NCBI RefSeq assembly: GCF_011303555.1
Contig: NZ_CP049868.1
Location: 4,774,001-4,838,000, forward strand
Length of the DNA stretch: 64,000 nucleotides
Reading direction: 5' to 3'
DNA from: Pedobacter sp. HDW13
Lineage (GTDB): Bacteria; Bacteroidota; Bacteroidia; Sphingobacteriales; Sphingobacteriaceae
Numbering within the stretch: the first letter of the stretch is position 1; the number at the start of each line of letters is the position of its first letter. Shown piece after piece: positions 18,451 to 28,054 of this stretch. The position numbers and the translations under genes are program-made. Under the pieces are notes generated by a model, which was not told the origin of the DNA, searched no databases, and saw only the letters and a list, made by a program, of their open reading frames with translations.

Positions 18451-20745
18451 ATGATGTATTCTTCGGTCAGAAAACCGCTGGTTTCGGCGCTGTTCAGTTT
18501 TGCTTTTTTTCAGTCGCAGGCACAGCAAATGCCTTTACAACCTTATGCGCCAAGTCCGGCGGAGGTTGCCAATAGTTATCAGTTATCCAATAAGCTGGAT
18601 ACAGCCCTGCGCAATATTCCTACCAATAACGATATCATTCCGTTTTGGAAAAAAGATGGAACAGCATTCTGGTACCGGAAAAACCTGTCAAACAGAACCT
18701 GGGAATATTATTATGTAGAAACAGCCTCAGGAAAGCGTAAACTGGCTTTCGATTCGGAGAAACTGGCCAAAAGCCTCGAGCAAACAACCGGAAAGAAACA
18801 AAATGCAGCAAAATTACAGTTTGCCGATTTGTACTTCGCCGATGCCAATGCCGCTAAAATTAAAGTGGATGGTAAATGGTATGCCGTTAACTTAAATAAT
18901 TATAATGTAACTGATTTAAAAGATACAACCATTTATAGGTACAATGCCAAAAGGCCTTTGCAACAAAAAAGATCGCGCTGGCAATGGAATCGCGTTGTAC
19001 GCAAATCGCCGGATGGTAAATATGAAGCGGTGATTCGTGGCGGAAATATTTTTATAACAGATAATACTACCAATAAAGAAATACAGCTCAGTACTGATGG
19101 TACCGAAACAAAACCTTATGGCGATTATGTATGGGCTCCCGATGGGAAAAATATAATTGCCTATAAAACCGATCCCAAAGAAATTAAAAAAGTGCATTAC
19201 GTGCTCAGCTCTGTTCCCGGTACTACCCGTGGCGAGTTAAAATCGAGAGAATATGCCCAGCCCGGCGATGATTTTACGTCTTACCAGCCTTACATTTTTA
19301 ATATAGCTGCTAAAAGGGCTTTCAAAGTAGATGCCGACCCAATCGATTTTTTCGGACCGCCCGAATTGCATTGGCGCAACAACGACAACCGGTATTATAC
19401 CTACGAAAAAGTTGACCGCGGCCACCAGCGCTTTAGGGTAATTGAAGTAGATGTGCAAACTGGTAAAACCAGAAACATCATCGACGAAAAAACAAATACC
19501 TTTATTTATGAAAGCCGCATTTATACACGTTACCTGCCCAAAACAAATGAAATGTTATGGACCAGCGAGCAGGATGGCTGGCAGCACCTTTACCTGATAA
19601 ATACACTAACGGGAAAACAAGCCAAAATAACCAATGGTAATTGGGTAGTGCGCGATATTGATAGCGTTGATGTGGTTAAGCGGCAGGTATGGTTTAGGGC
19701 CAGTGGCATGCACGAAGGCGAAGATCCTTATTTTATCCATTACTACCGCATTGGTTTTGATGGTAAAGGACTGGTAAACCTTACACCCGAAAAAGGCAAC
19801 CACAGTCTCAGCTTTTCGCCCGATCGTAAATATTATATCGATACCTATAGCCAGGTTAATGTACCGCCGGTTAGCGAATTAAGGTTAACAGCCAATGCCG
19901 GTAAGGTGACGGAGTTAGAGCATGGCACTGCCGAGGCCTATTTGGCCACCGGTGTTAAGCTGCCCGAAGTTTTTGTTGCCAAAGCGCGTGATGGGATAAC
20001 TGATATTTGGGGAGTGGTATGTTTGCCTTCTAAAATGGACCCGAGCAAAAGCTACCCGGTTATCGAAAACATTTATGCCGGTCCGCAAGATAGTTTTGTA
20101 CCTAAAAATTTCCTTCCTGCAAGCGAAATGCAAAGCATAGCCGAACTTGGTTTTATTGTGGTGCAGATTGATGGTATGGGAACGGCAAACCGTTCGAAAG
20201 CATTTCATGATGTATGCTGGAAAAACCTGGCCGATGCAGGTCTGCCTGATAGGATTTTGTGGATGAAAGCAATGGCCGTAAAATATCCCAATGCTAACAT
20301 TAGCCGGGTAGGGGTTTATGGCACTTCGGCAGGCGGGCAGAATTCAACTGGCGCCTTATTGTTCCATCCCGAATTTTATAAAGCTGCGGTTTCGGCCTGT
20401 GGCTGCCACGATAACCGGATAGACAAACAATGGTGGAACGAACAATGGATGGGCTACCCTGTCGGGCCGCATTATGGCGAACAATCGAACATTACCAATG
20501 CTGCTAAATTGCAGGGTAATTTGTTTTTAATTGTAGGCGAAGCTGATGAAAACGTACCACCCGAATCTACTTACCGCCTGGCCGACGCTTTAATTAAGGC
20601 CAATAAAGATTTTGATATTTTAAGCATTCCGGGAATGGGGCATAGTGATGGAGGTACCTATGGCCGCAGGCGTAAACGCGACTTTTTTGTAAAGCATTTG
20701 CTTAATGCCGAACCACCCAATCCAAATATTCTTGTTACGAAATAA
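18451..20745 (+). CDS. S9B dipeptidyl peptidase IV-like prolyl peptidase
   Basis: A 764-residue secreted serine peptidase. After a signal peptide (about 1-24, ending near SQAQQ) comes the DPP IV N-terminal beta-propeller domain (about 80-480), then an alpha/beta-hydrolase catalytic domain. The nucleophile is S626 in GTSAGGQ, the acid is the D of GEADENVPP and the base is the H of GMGHSDGG. GTSAGG replaces the GWSYGG of classic DPP IV, so specificity may differ. DPP IV enzymes release X-Pro dipeptides, which fits the proline theme of the region. It is 82 bases after the permease gene. Confidence 0.92.
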   Translation: MMYSSVRKPLVSALFSFAFFQSQAQQMPLQPYAPSPAEVANSYQLSNKLDTALRNIPTNNDIIPFWKKDGTAFWYRKNLSNRTWEYYYVETASGKRKLAFDSEKLAKSLEQTTGKKQNAAKLQFADLYFADANAAKIKVDGKWYAVNLNNYNVTDLKDTTIYRYNAKRPLQQKRSRWQWNRVVRKSPDGKYEAVIRGGNIFITDNTTNKEIQLSTDGTETKPYGDYVWAPDGKNIIAYKTDPKEIKKVHYVLSSVPGTTRGELKSREYAQPGDDFTSYQPYIFNIAAKRAFKVDADPIDFFGPPELHWRNNDNRYYTYEKVDRGHQRFRVIEVDVQTGKTRNIIDEKTNTFIYESRIYTRYLPKTNEMLWTSEQDGWQHLYLINTLTGKQAKITNGNWVVRDIDSVDVVKRQVWFRASGMHEGEDPYFIHYYRIGFDGKGLVNLTPEKGNHSLSFSPDRKYYIDTYSQVNVPPVSELRLTANAGKVTELEHGTAEAYLATGVKLPEVFVAKARDGITDIWGVVCLPSKMDPSKSYPVIENIYAGPQDSFVPKNFLPASEMQSIAELGFIVVQIDGMGTANRSKAFHDVCWKNLADAGLPDRILWMKAMAVKYPNANISRVGVYGTSAGGQNSTGALLFHPEFYKAAVSACGCHDNRIDKQWWNEQWMGYPVGPHYGEQSNITNAAKLQGNLFLIVGEADENVPPESTYRLADALIKANKDFDILSIPGMGHSDGGTYGRRRKRDFFVKHLLNAEPPNPNILVTK

Positions 20746-20804
20746 AAGCAGATTTCTTTTTGCATAGATTTACCGCTACATTAATTAGTCAGGGGCAAAA
20801 TAAG

Positions 20805-21593
20805 ATGTTAAAAAGAATCAGCTTTCCGTTTATAATATTATTGGTTTTAATAGCGAGTGTTGTGCAGGTTAATGCTGCACAAACAGAGTTTTATCAGCTT
20901 AAAATATACCATCTAAAAACAGAGGCTCAGGAAAAAACGGTTGATGCTTATTTGGAAAAAGCCTACTTACCTGCATTGCATCGCTGTGGAATAGCAAAAA
21001 TAGGCGTTTTTAAGCCCATTGTTAACGAAATTACTGTGCTTGCCGAAAAACTGATTTATGTTTTTATTCCTTATAAATCGTTCAACAGTGTTTTGGCGCT
21101 CGAACAAAAACTGGCTAAAGATGAGCAGTATGCTACAGATGGAAAGGATTATTTAACTGCTTTGTACAATAACGCTGCTTACGAGCGCTTAGAGTCTGTT
21201 TTATTAAAAGCTTTTGATGATGCACCTCATTTTGTTTTGCCTAAGTTAAAGTCGCCAATGGCTCAACGGGTTTACGAATTGAGAAGCTACGAATCGCCAA
21301 GCGAACAATATTTTCAGAATAAAGTGGAGATGTTTAACAAAGGTGATGAGATTGGTTTATTTAAGCGCTTAAATTTTAATGCCGTTTTTTATGCTTCGGT
21401 AATTGCCGGTAGCCGCATGCCCAACCTCATGTATTTAACAACATTCGAAGACCGGGCAGACCGCGAAGCGCATTGGAAAGCTTTTTCTGCAGACGATTAC
21501 TGGAAGAAACTCTCTACCATGCCACAGTATCAGCACAATGTATCTAAAAACGATACTAAATTTATATACCCAACCGATTATTCTGATATTTAA
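20805..21593 (+). CDS. secreted NIPSNAP-domain protein
   Basis: 262 residues from the ATG at 20805, which starts a clear signal peptide (LKRISFPFIILLVLIASVVQVNA). An in-frame TTG at 20760 would only add a polar leader. The C-terminal half has the NIPSNAP ferredoxin-like pattern (VYELRSYESPSEQ, then MYLTTFEDRADREAHWKAFSADDYW). The N-terminal half looks like a second, weaker copy (FYQLKIYHLKTEAQEK), as in tandem NIPSNAP proteins. The function is unknown for bacterial members. It ends the rightward peptidase group and is convergent with the receiver-domain gene, one base apart. Confidence 0.85.
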   Translation: MLKRISFPFIILLVLIASVVQVNAAQTEFYQLKIYHLKTEAQEKTVDAYLEKAYLPALHRCGIAKIGVFKPIVNEITVLAEKLIYVFIPYKSFNSVLALEQKLAKDEQYATDGKDYLTALYNNAAYERLESVLLKAFDDAPHFVLPKLKSPMAQRVYELRSYESPSEQYFQNKVEMFNKGDEIGLFKRLNFNAVFYASVIAGSRMPNLMYLTTFEDRADREAHWKAFSADDYWKKLSTMPQYQHNVSKNDTKFIYPTDYSDI

Positions 21594-21594
21594 G

Positions 21595-21993
21595 TTACGA
21601 AAGCCATTCTTTTTGCAACCTTGTGCGGCCAATCAACTGTTCAATGGTAGCTGAAAAAGTAGGATAGCAAATTGGTTTTAGCAGGAAACTATCGCCATCA
21701 CTTACGGCATGAATGGCGTGACGGCTATGTGCAGTAACAAAAACAATAAATTTAACCCTGTTCCTCAGCATTCTGGCCACATCAATTCCAGATATTTCCA
21801 TTTGGATATCCAGCAAAAGAAAATCTATTTTACCGTATTGCCAAAAGGCAGCCATAGCTGCAATAGGATCGGTAAAGCTCCCATTTAACTTAAGTTTTGG
21901 GTTTTTGGATACATATTGTTCCAGGATTTTTATGCTCAGCGGATTATCGTCTACAATTACGCAGCTATGAGGTTGTGGTGCGGATGGATTCAT
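21595..21993 (-). CDS. stand-alone response-regulator receiver protein
   Basis: A 132-residue protein made of a receiver domain only. The acidic pocket is DD in VIVDDNPLS, the phospho-acceptor D is in LLLDIQM, the switch T is in VTAH and the K is in LLKPI. The sequence resembles receivers of LytTR-type regulators, but there is no DNA-binding domain after QLIGRTRLQKEWLS. Either it is a CheY-like single-domain signalling protein or it has lost its output domain. No histidine kinase is adjacent. It is divergent from the GH31 gene across a 445-base gap. Confidence 0.88.
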   Translation of the reverse strand: MNPSAPQPHSCVIVDDNPLSIKILEQYVSKNPKLKLNGSFTDPIAAMAAFWQYGKIDFLLLDIQMEISGIDVARMLRNRVKFIVFVTAHSRHAIHAVSDGDSFLLKPICYPTFSATIEQLIGRTRLQKEWLS

Positions 21994-22107
21994 ATTTGGC
22001 TCATTTTAATTTAACCATGCAAAATGCCTGCCACTTAGAATTTTTTGCTCCCTGGTTAGTAAACTGATCAATTAAAACGCATTAAATGGGCAGGTGAACG
22101 TAAAACG

Positions 22108-22162
22108 TGTAGAATAAATTCCCCAATTTGGTGTTTAAACTGTAGAAAAATTTCCACAGTTT
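22108..22162. promoter_or_regulatory. twin operator-like sites in the receiver/GH31 divergent region
   Basis: Two related 18-bp sites, TGTAGAATAAATTCCCCA (22108-22125) and TGTAGAAAAATTTCCACA (22141-22158), lie 33 bp apart, three helical turns. The second is extended by AAAC/GTTT into a 26-bp imperfect palindrome (22137-22162). They are in the gap between the receiver gene and the GH31 gene. A regulator dimer could bind side by side on one face. No other strong element is seen in the 21994-22438 gap. Confidence 0.45.
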
Positions 22163-22438
22163 GTCTGCTAAAACTCATTCGTTACCGAAAGACTTAAACT
22201 TATAAATAAAAAGAAGATGGGATATTGGCGGCTTAGACATCGCGGGTTACAGCTGCCTGATTGTTTTTATTTGTGTTTTCTGTAAAAAAGCTGTTTGATC
22301 AAACGATTGCGCGGTTTTTGTCACCTTAACAACAAGGCTTCTGTTGAAGGGATTACTAACTTTATCCCACAGTGGTTTTTCAGGTATCATTTTGTTAAAG
22401 CCGCTTAACACATAAGTTTTAACCAAATCAAATTCTTA

Positions 22439-25400
22439 ATGACCCCAAATTCCTTTTACAAGAAAAATAAAAAGAATACAAACCGAAACCGGCATAAGAA
22501 GGCTGCTTTTGCATCTGCACTTCTTTTGGCTGCAGCTCCGATGTTTATCTCAGCTGCATTGCCCACAAGTGTCAAAGCGATTGGTATTACTACAAAGCAG
22601 ATCAAAACTGATGCGATAAAAGTAATTGCCGCCAAAAAAATTAACCCAACCACAATCGAATTGTCATTATCGGATGGGCAGCGTTTAACCTTCGATTTTT
22701 ATGGCGAAAATATTTTCAGGCTTTTCGAAGATCATAATGGTGGCTTCATCAGAGATCCAGAGGCTAAGCCCGAAGCAAAAATTTTGGTTGAAAATCCCCG
22801 CCGGCCTGTAGCCAAATTAAATATTACTGATGAAAATAATCAGATCAGTATCTCAACCGATAAGATTACTGTTCAGGTAGATAAAAACACATCGCTGATT
22901 AAAATTATTAACCTGGCCACAAAAGCTGTTGTAATGGAAGAAACAGCACCGGTTCAGTTCGAAAAAGGCAAAGTAACTTTAACATTAAAAGAAAATACAG
23001 CCGAATATTTTTACGGTGGCGGTGTTCAAAACGGCCGTTTCTCACATAAAGGAAAAAGCATTGCTATCGAAAACCAAAACAGCTGGACAGATGGAGGTGT
23101 AGCTTCGCCAACGCCTTATTATTGGTCTACCAGTGGTTACGCTGTGCTTTGGCACACTTTTGCAAAAGGTCGTTACGATTTTGGTTCGAAAGTAAAAGGT
23201 ACAGTAAAACTGGCGCACGAAACCGATTATTTAGATGCCTTTTTTATGGTGGGCGATGGTGCAGTGCCTTTGTTAAACAATTTTTACCAGTTAACCGGAA
23301 ACCCTGTACTGTTACCAAAGTTTGGTTTTTACCAGGGCCACCTTAATGCTTATAACCGCGATTTTTGGAAAGAAGACGAAAAAGGGATCTTGTTTGAAGA
23401 TGGTAAACGTTACAAAGAGAGCCAGAAAAACGATGGTGGTACAAAAGAATCGCTTAATGGAGAAAAAAATAATTATCAGTTTTCGGCCCGTGCGGTGATT
23501 GATCGTTATAAAAAGAACGATATGCCTTTAGGCTGGCTGCTACCAAACGATGGTTACGGTGCAGGTTATGGCCAAACCGAAACTTTAGATGGCAATATCC
23601 AGAACCTGAAAAGCTTTGGCGATTACGCCCGTAAAAACGGTGTGGAAATCGGCTTGTGGACGCAATCCGACCTTCACCCTAAATCCGAAATAAGCGCGCT
23701 GTTGCAACGTGATATTATTAAAGAAGCACGTGATGCTGGTGTTCGTGTATTAAAAACCGATGTAGCTTGGGTAGGGGCCGGTTATTCGTTCGGGCTTAAT
23801 GGTGTGGCTGATGTAGCGCAGATTATGCCTTACTATGGCAACAACAGCAGGCCTTTTATCATCTCGTTAGATGGCTGGGCAGGTACACAACGTTATGCCG
23901 GTATTTGGTCAGGCGATCAAACCGGTGGTGTTTGGGAGTATATCCGTTTCCATATTCCAACTTATATTGGTTCGGGTTTATCAGGTCAGCCAAACATTTC
24001 TTCAGATATGGACGGTATTTTTGGAGGTAAAAACCAAACCATCAATACTCGCGATTTTCAATGGAAAACCTTTACCCCAATGCAGTTGAATATGGATGGC
24101 TGGGGTGCCAACGAGAAATATCCACATGCACTGGGCGAACCTGTAGCTTCTATTAACCGTAATTATCTGAAATTAAAATCGCAACTAATCCCTTATACCT
24201 ACAGCATTGCTAAAGAAGCTTTAACAGGCTTACCGATTATCAGGGCTATGTTTTTAAATGCGCCTAACACTTACACTTTAGGCAGCGCTACGCAATACCA
24301 GTTTTTGTACGGGCCAAGCTTTTTGGTGGCTCCAATTTATCAGGAAACTAAAGCCGATGATAAGGGAAATGATATCCGTAACGGTATTTACCTGCCCGAG
24401 GGAACCTGGTTCGACTATTTTACAGGAGATAAATACACCGGAAACAGCATTGTAAACAGCTTCGATGCACCAATCTGGAAACTGCCGGTTTTTGTTAAAA
24501 CGGGTGCTATTATTCCGATGGCAAATGCAAATAACAATGTTTCGGAAATTAATAAAGCCAGACGCATGTACGAGCTTTATCCTGCAGGCAAAACTACTTT
24601 TACCGAATATGATGATGATGGTACATCAGAAGCTTACAAATTAGGTAAAGGTGTTTCAGGTTTAATTGAATCTGAAGTTGATCAAAAAAGCAATGCGATT
24701 ATTAGCATTCAACCTGTAAAAGGCGATTTTGATGGTTTTATTAAAGAGAAATCAACAGAATTGATCATTAATGTTACCGAAAAACCAAAACGCCTGACAG
24801 CAAAGATTGGAAACAATAAAACCAAACTGACAGAAGTTACTTCGATGGAAGAATTTTTGAAACAGGAGAATGTTTATTTCTATAATGCAACACCAAATTT
24901 AAACCAGTTTGCTACCAAAGGCAGCGAGTTTGAAAAAGTTGTGATGACTAAAAATCCTCAACTACTGGTTAAACTTGCATCGACTGATATCTCCGTAAAT
25001 CCGGTAACAGTTAACGTAGAAGGATTTAAATTCGAGCCCGCAGATAAGCAGCGTACGTCAACCGGTAAACTAAATGCGCCGGTAAATGCACGCATTACCG
25101 ATAAAAACACCGAAGCTTATACGCTTAAACCAACATGGAGCAAGGTAGATCATGCCGATTATTACGAAATCGATTTTAACGGGATGCATTACACCACCAT
25201 TAAAGATACCACGCTGCTTTTTGACGGTTTACTGGCTGAAACGTCGTATGCTTTTAAACTGCGTGCTGTAAATAAAGATGGTGTTTCTGACTGGGCTGAA
25301 ATTAAAGCTACTACTAAATCAAATCCACTCGAATTTGCCATTCAGGGCATAACGGCCGAAACTACAGCCGAGAACCAGGGTGGATCGGGTATTGCCGATT

Positions 25401-26347
25401 TGTTTGATTTTGATGAAGGCAATATGTGGCATACCAAATGGGGTGCTAAAGCAATTCCATTTGATATGCTTATCGACCTGAAAACCATTAATCAGCTCGA
25501 TAAATTCCATTACCTGCCACGCAATGGAAGAGGAAACGGTAACTTACTTAAAGGAACCATATTTTACAGCAACAACAAAGAAAGCTGGACAACCGCCGGA
25601 ACCTTTGAATGGGCTAACAATGGCGATGTGAAAATATTCAACTTCAATGGCCATCCAAGCGCCCGTTACATTAAAATTTCGGTTGCTGATGGTGTTGGCG
25701 GTTTCGGATCGGGTAGAGAGCTGTACGTGTTTAAAGTGCCAGGTACCGAAAGTTACCTTCCGGGCGATATTAACAACGACCGCTTAATTGATAAAAACGA
25801 TTTGACTTCGTACATTAATTATACCGGATTGAAAAAAGGTGATGCCGATTTTGAAGGTTACATCAGCAATGGCGATATCAATAAGAACAACCTGATTGAT
25901 GCTTACGACATTTCGGTAGTAGCAACGCAGCTTGAAGGTGGAGTAGGTAATGCCAAAATAGAAAAACTTGCAGGTAAACTACAAATTAGCACAACCAAGC
26001 AGGCTTACAATAAAGGCGATATTATCGAAGTTAAAGTAAAAGGAACAGACCTTAAATCGGTAAATGCTTTAAGTTTTGCTTTACCTTACCTGGCTCAGGA
26101 TTACGATTTTGTTGGTGTAGAAGGCTTAAATGTAAAACAAATGGATAATTTAACTTACGATCGTTTACATACCAATGGCGATAAGGTGCTTTATCCAACA
26201 TTTGTAAATCTGGGTAACAAAGAAGCCATAAACGGCAGCAGCGAATTGTTTACCATAAAATTAAAGGCCAAACGCAAAGTACAGTTTAACCTTAAACTAA
26301 CTGACGGATTGTTGGTAGATAAACAATTGAATAGTGTTAAGTTCTAA
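22439..26347 (+). CDS. secreted multidomain GH31 glycosidase with dockerin- and cohesin-like modules
   Basis: A 1302-residue exported enzyme; the signal peptide follows a Lys/Asn-rich leader (about 1-48). Residues about 60-770 form the GH31 unit: N-terminal beta-sandwich, catalytic barrel with nucleophile D441 (LKTDVAWVG) and acid/base D493 (IWSGDQTG), then a DUF5110-type domain. Added modules are FN3 (about 875-960), an F5/8 type C/CBM32-like domain (about 961-1100), two dockerin-type EF-hand repeats (DINNDRLIDKNDL and DINKNNLIDAYDI, about 1109-1170), and a cohesin-like beta-sandwich (about 1174-1302). GH31 members act on alpha-glucosides, alpha-xylosides or alpha-galactosides; the substrate is unclear. 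A terminator follows, then the GH30 gene on the same strand. Confidence 0.92.
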   Translation: MTPNSFYKKNKKNTNRNRHKKAAFASALLLAAAPMFISAALPTSVKAIGITTKQIKTDAIKVIAAKKINPTTIELSLSDGQRLTFDFYGENIFRLFEDHNGGFIRDPEAKPEAKILVENPRRPVAKLNITDENNQISISTDKITVQVDKNTSLIKIINLATKAVVMEETAPVQFEKGKVTLTLKENTAEYFYGGGVQNGRFSHKGKSIAIENQNSWTDGGVASPTPYYWSTSGYAVLWHTFAKGRYDFGSKVKGTVKLAHETDYLDAFFMVGDGAVPLLNNFYQLTGNPVLLPKFGFYQGHLNAYNRDFWKEDEKGILFEDGKRYKESQKNDGGTKESLNGEKNNYQFSARAVIDRYKKNDMPLGWLLPNDGYGAGYGQTETLDGNIQNLKSFGDYARKNGVEIGLWTQSDLHPKSEISALLQRDIIKEARDAGVRVLKTDVAWVGAGYSFGLNGVADVAQIMPYYGNNSRPFIISLDGWAGTQRYAGIWSGDQTGGVWEYIRFHIPTYIGSGLSGQPNISSDMDGIFGGKNQTINTRDFQWKTFTPMQLNMDGWGANEKYPHALGEPVASINRNYLKLKSQLIPYTYSIAKEALTGLPIIRAMFLNAPNTYTLGSATQYQFLYGPSFLVAPIYQETKADDKGNDIRNGIYLPEGTWFDYFTGDKYTGNSIVNSFDAPIWKLPVFVKTGAIIPMANANNNVSEINKARRMYELYPAGKTTFTEYDDDGTSEAYKLGKGVSGLIESEVDQKSNAIISIQPVKGDFDGFIKEKSTELIINVTEKPKRLTAKIGNNKTKLTEVTSMEEFLKQENVYFYNATPNLNQFATKGSEFEKVVMTKNPQLLVKLASTDISVNPVTVNVEGFKFEPADKQRTSTGKLNAPVNARITDKNTEAYTLKPTWSKVDHADYYEIDFNGMHYTTIKDTTLLFDGLLAETSYAFKLRAVNKDGVSDWAEIKATTKSNPLEFAIQGITAETTAENQGGSGIADLFDFDEGNMWHTKWGAKAIPFDMLIDLKTINQLDKFHYLPRNGRGNGNLLKGTIFYSNNKESWTTAGTFEWANNGDVKIFNFNGHPSARYIKISVADGVGGFGSGRELYVFKVPGTESYLPGDINNDRLIDKNDLTSYINYTGLKKGDADFEGYISNGDINKNNLIDAYDISVVATQLEGGVGNAKIEKLAGKLQISTTKQAYNKGDIIEVKVKGTDLKSVNALSFALPYLAQDYDFVGVEGLNVKQMDNLTYDRLHTNGDKVLYPTFVNLGNKEAINGSSELFTIKLKAKRKVQFNLKLTDGLLVDKQLNSVKF

Positions 26348-26366
26348 ACATAAATAAACACCGTAT

Positions 26367-26408
26367 AAAAGCTCCATGTTAATTCATGGAGCTTTTGTTT
26401 TTTTGGGC
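26367..26408 (+). terminator. intrinsic terminator between GH31 and GH30 genes
   Basis: A perfect 12-bp stem (AAAAGCTCCATG paired with CATGGAGCTTTT) with a 6-base loop is followed by a T run. Confidence 0.92.
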
Positions 26409-26464
26409 TAAAATGGCTGGTAATAATTTAGTAAGTTGTAGGCGCAAATCATTCCGCCACACTA

Positions 26465-27985
26465 ATGAAAAAATCTGCTATACTAAAGCCCTTATTCGTT
26501 AATATGATGCTATTTTTCGGCTATAATACTGCTTTTTCGCAACAAATGGTTGTAAAAGTAGAGATCGATCCAGCTATCACCTTTCAAACCATAGAAGGTT
26601 TTGGCGCATCAGATGCCTGGTCGTGCCAGTTTGCAGGCCTTTGGCCCGATGCTAAAAAGAATAAAATGGCCGATTTACTGTTTAGCACCGCTACTGATGA
26701 TAACGATCAGCCCTTGGGGATCGGATTAAACATGTGGCGTTTTAGTATTGGGGCAGGAAGTGCAGCACAAGGTAAACTAAGCGATATTGGTGATGAGTGG
26801 CGCCGGCAGTATGCTTTTTTGCAACCCAATGGTACTTACGATTGGAATGCCATGCCCGGGCAAAGCTGGTTTTTGAAAGCGGCTAAGACGCGAGGTGTAA
26901 ATCAGTTTATTGGTTTTGTAAATAGCCCTAATGTTTTGTTTACCAAAAATGGCAAGGCTTACTCTACGGATGGGAAATGTAACCTAGATTTTGAAAAATT
27001 ACCGGCTTTTGCTGCCGATATGGTTGCTACAGTTAAAGGTTTACAGCAAACAGCGGGGATAACGTTGAATTATCTAAGTCCGGCAAATGAGCCGCAATGG
27101 AAGTGGAACGAGCACAACCAGGAAGGTTGCCCTTACAACAATACCGAACTGGCCAGGTTATACAAAGGCATTAATCAGGCATTTGAACAAAACAAAATTG
27201 CTACCAAAATACAGGTTGGCGAAGCTGGTCAACTCGATTACCTTTACCAGAATGGCGATACTTTAAAAGGGAATCAGGTTTATCAGTTTTTTAATGCCGC
27301 ATCTCCAAACTATGTGGGCAATTTATCGCATATCGATCAATCGATATCGGCGCATAGCTATTTTACCACAAGTCCGTTAAATAAATTTATCAATACGCGT
27401 AAAAAAACAGCAGAAGGAGTAGCTAAGGTGCCGGGTTTAAGATATTGGATGTCTGAGTACTGCGTGCTGGGCGACGCTATACTTAAAGGCGAAAAACGCG
27501 ATCTGGGCATGGTTACTGCTTTGTTTATTGCCCGCTTAATTCACCACGATCTGGTTATATCAAACGCTGCATCATGGCAATGGTGGCTGGCCATATCATC
27601 CGGCGATTATAAAGACGGGCTGGTGTATATCGATAAAAATAAAACCGATGGAGCAGTGTACGATAGTAAAATGCTGTGGGCATTGGGCAATTACAGCCGT
27701 TTCATTAAATCGGGTAGCCAGCGTGTTCAGGTAAATAACATTTCAACAGGCAATACCGAAGTTTATGTATCATCGTATAAGCAAAATCAGAAACTGGTAA
27801 CAGTAGCAGTTAATCCTACTAAACAGGAAATTATGCTGGATATAGACATAAAAGGAAAGGGGCAAAATAGGGCACAAACCTATGTTACTTCCGATAATTA
27901 TAATTTGTCTCCTTTTAAACAATACAACAGCACTAAGCAAATCTTGCTCCCTGCCGAATCTGTGACTACCATATTGAGCAAATAA
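26465..27985 (+). CDS. secreted GH30 glycoside hydrolase
   Basis: A 506-residue exported enzyme (signal peptide about 1-25, ending near AFSQQ). The GH30 start motif QTIEGFGASDAWS is followed by the barrel, with acid/base E209 in SPANEPQW and nucleophile E331 in YWMSEYC, then a C-terminal beta domain. The insert around NEPQWKWNEHNQEGCPYNN recalls fungal and bacterial endo-beta-1,6-galactanase members of GH30 rather than glucosylceramidases or xylanases; this is recall, not a search. That activity would open the side chains of arabinogalactan proteins, which are rich in hydroxyproline. It is convergent with the ABC ATPase gene. Confidence 0.88.
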   Translation: MKKSAILKPLFVNMMLFFGYNTAFSQQMVVKVEIDPAITFQTIEGFGASDAWSCQFAGLWPDAKKNKMADLLFSTATDDNDQPLGIGLNMWRFSIGAGSAAQGKLSDIGDEWRRQYAFLQPNGTYDWNAMPGQSWFLKAAKTRGVNQFIGFVNSPNVLFTKNGKAYSTDGKCNLDFEKLPAFAADMVATVKGLQQTAGITLNYLSPANEPQWKWNEHNQEGCPYNNTELARLYKGINQAFEQNKIATKIQVGEAGQLDYLYQNGDTLKGNQVYQFFNAASPNYVGNLSHIDQSISAHSYFTTSPLNKFINTRKKTAEGVAKVPGLRYWMSEYCVLGDAILKGEKRDLGMVTALFIARLIHHDLVISNAASWQWWLAISSGDYKDGLVYIDKNKTDGAVYDSKMLWALGNYSRFIKSGSQRVQVNNISTGNTEVYVSSYKQNQKLVTVAVNPTKQEIMLDIDIKGKGQNRAQTYVTSDNYNLSPFKQYNSTKQILLPAESVTTILSK

Positions 27986-28054
27986 TTTGGAGAAGCCCAT
28001 TAGAGCTGCATACCTGTAAATGAAGCAATATGTTTAAACAGTATAAAGTTAACT

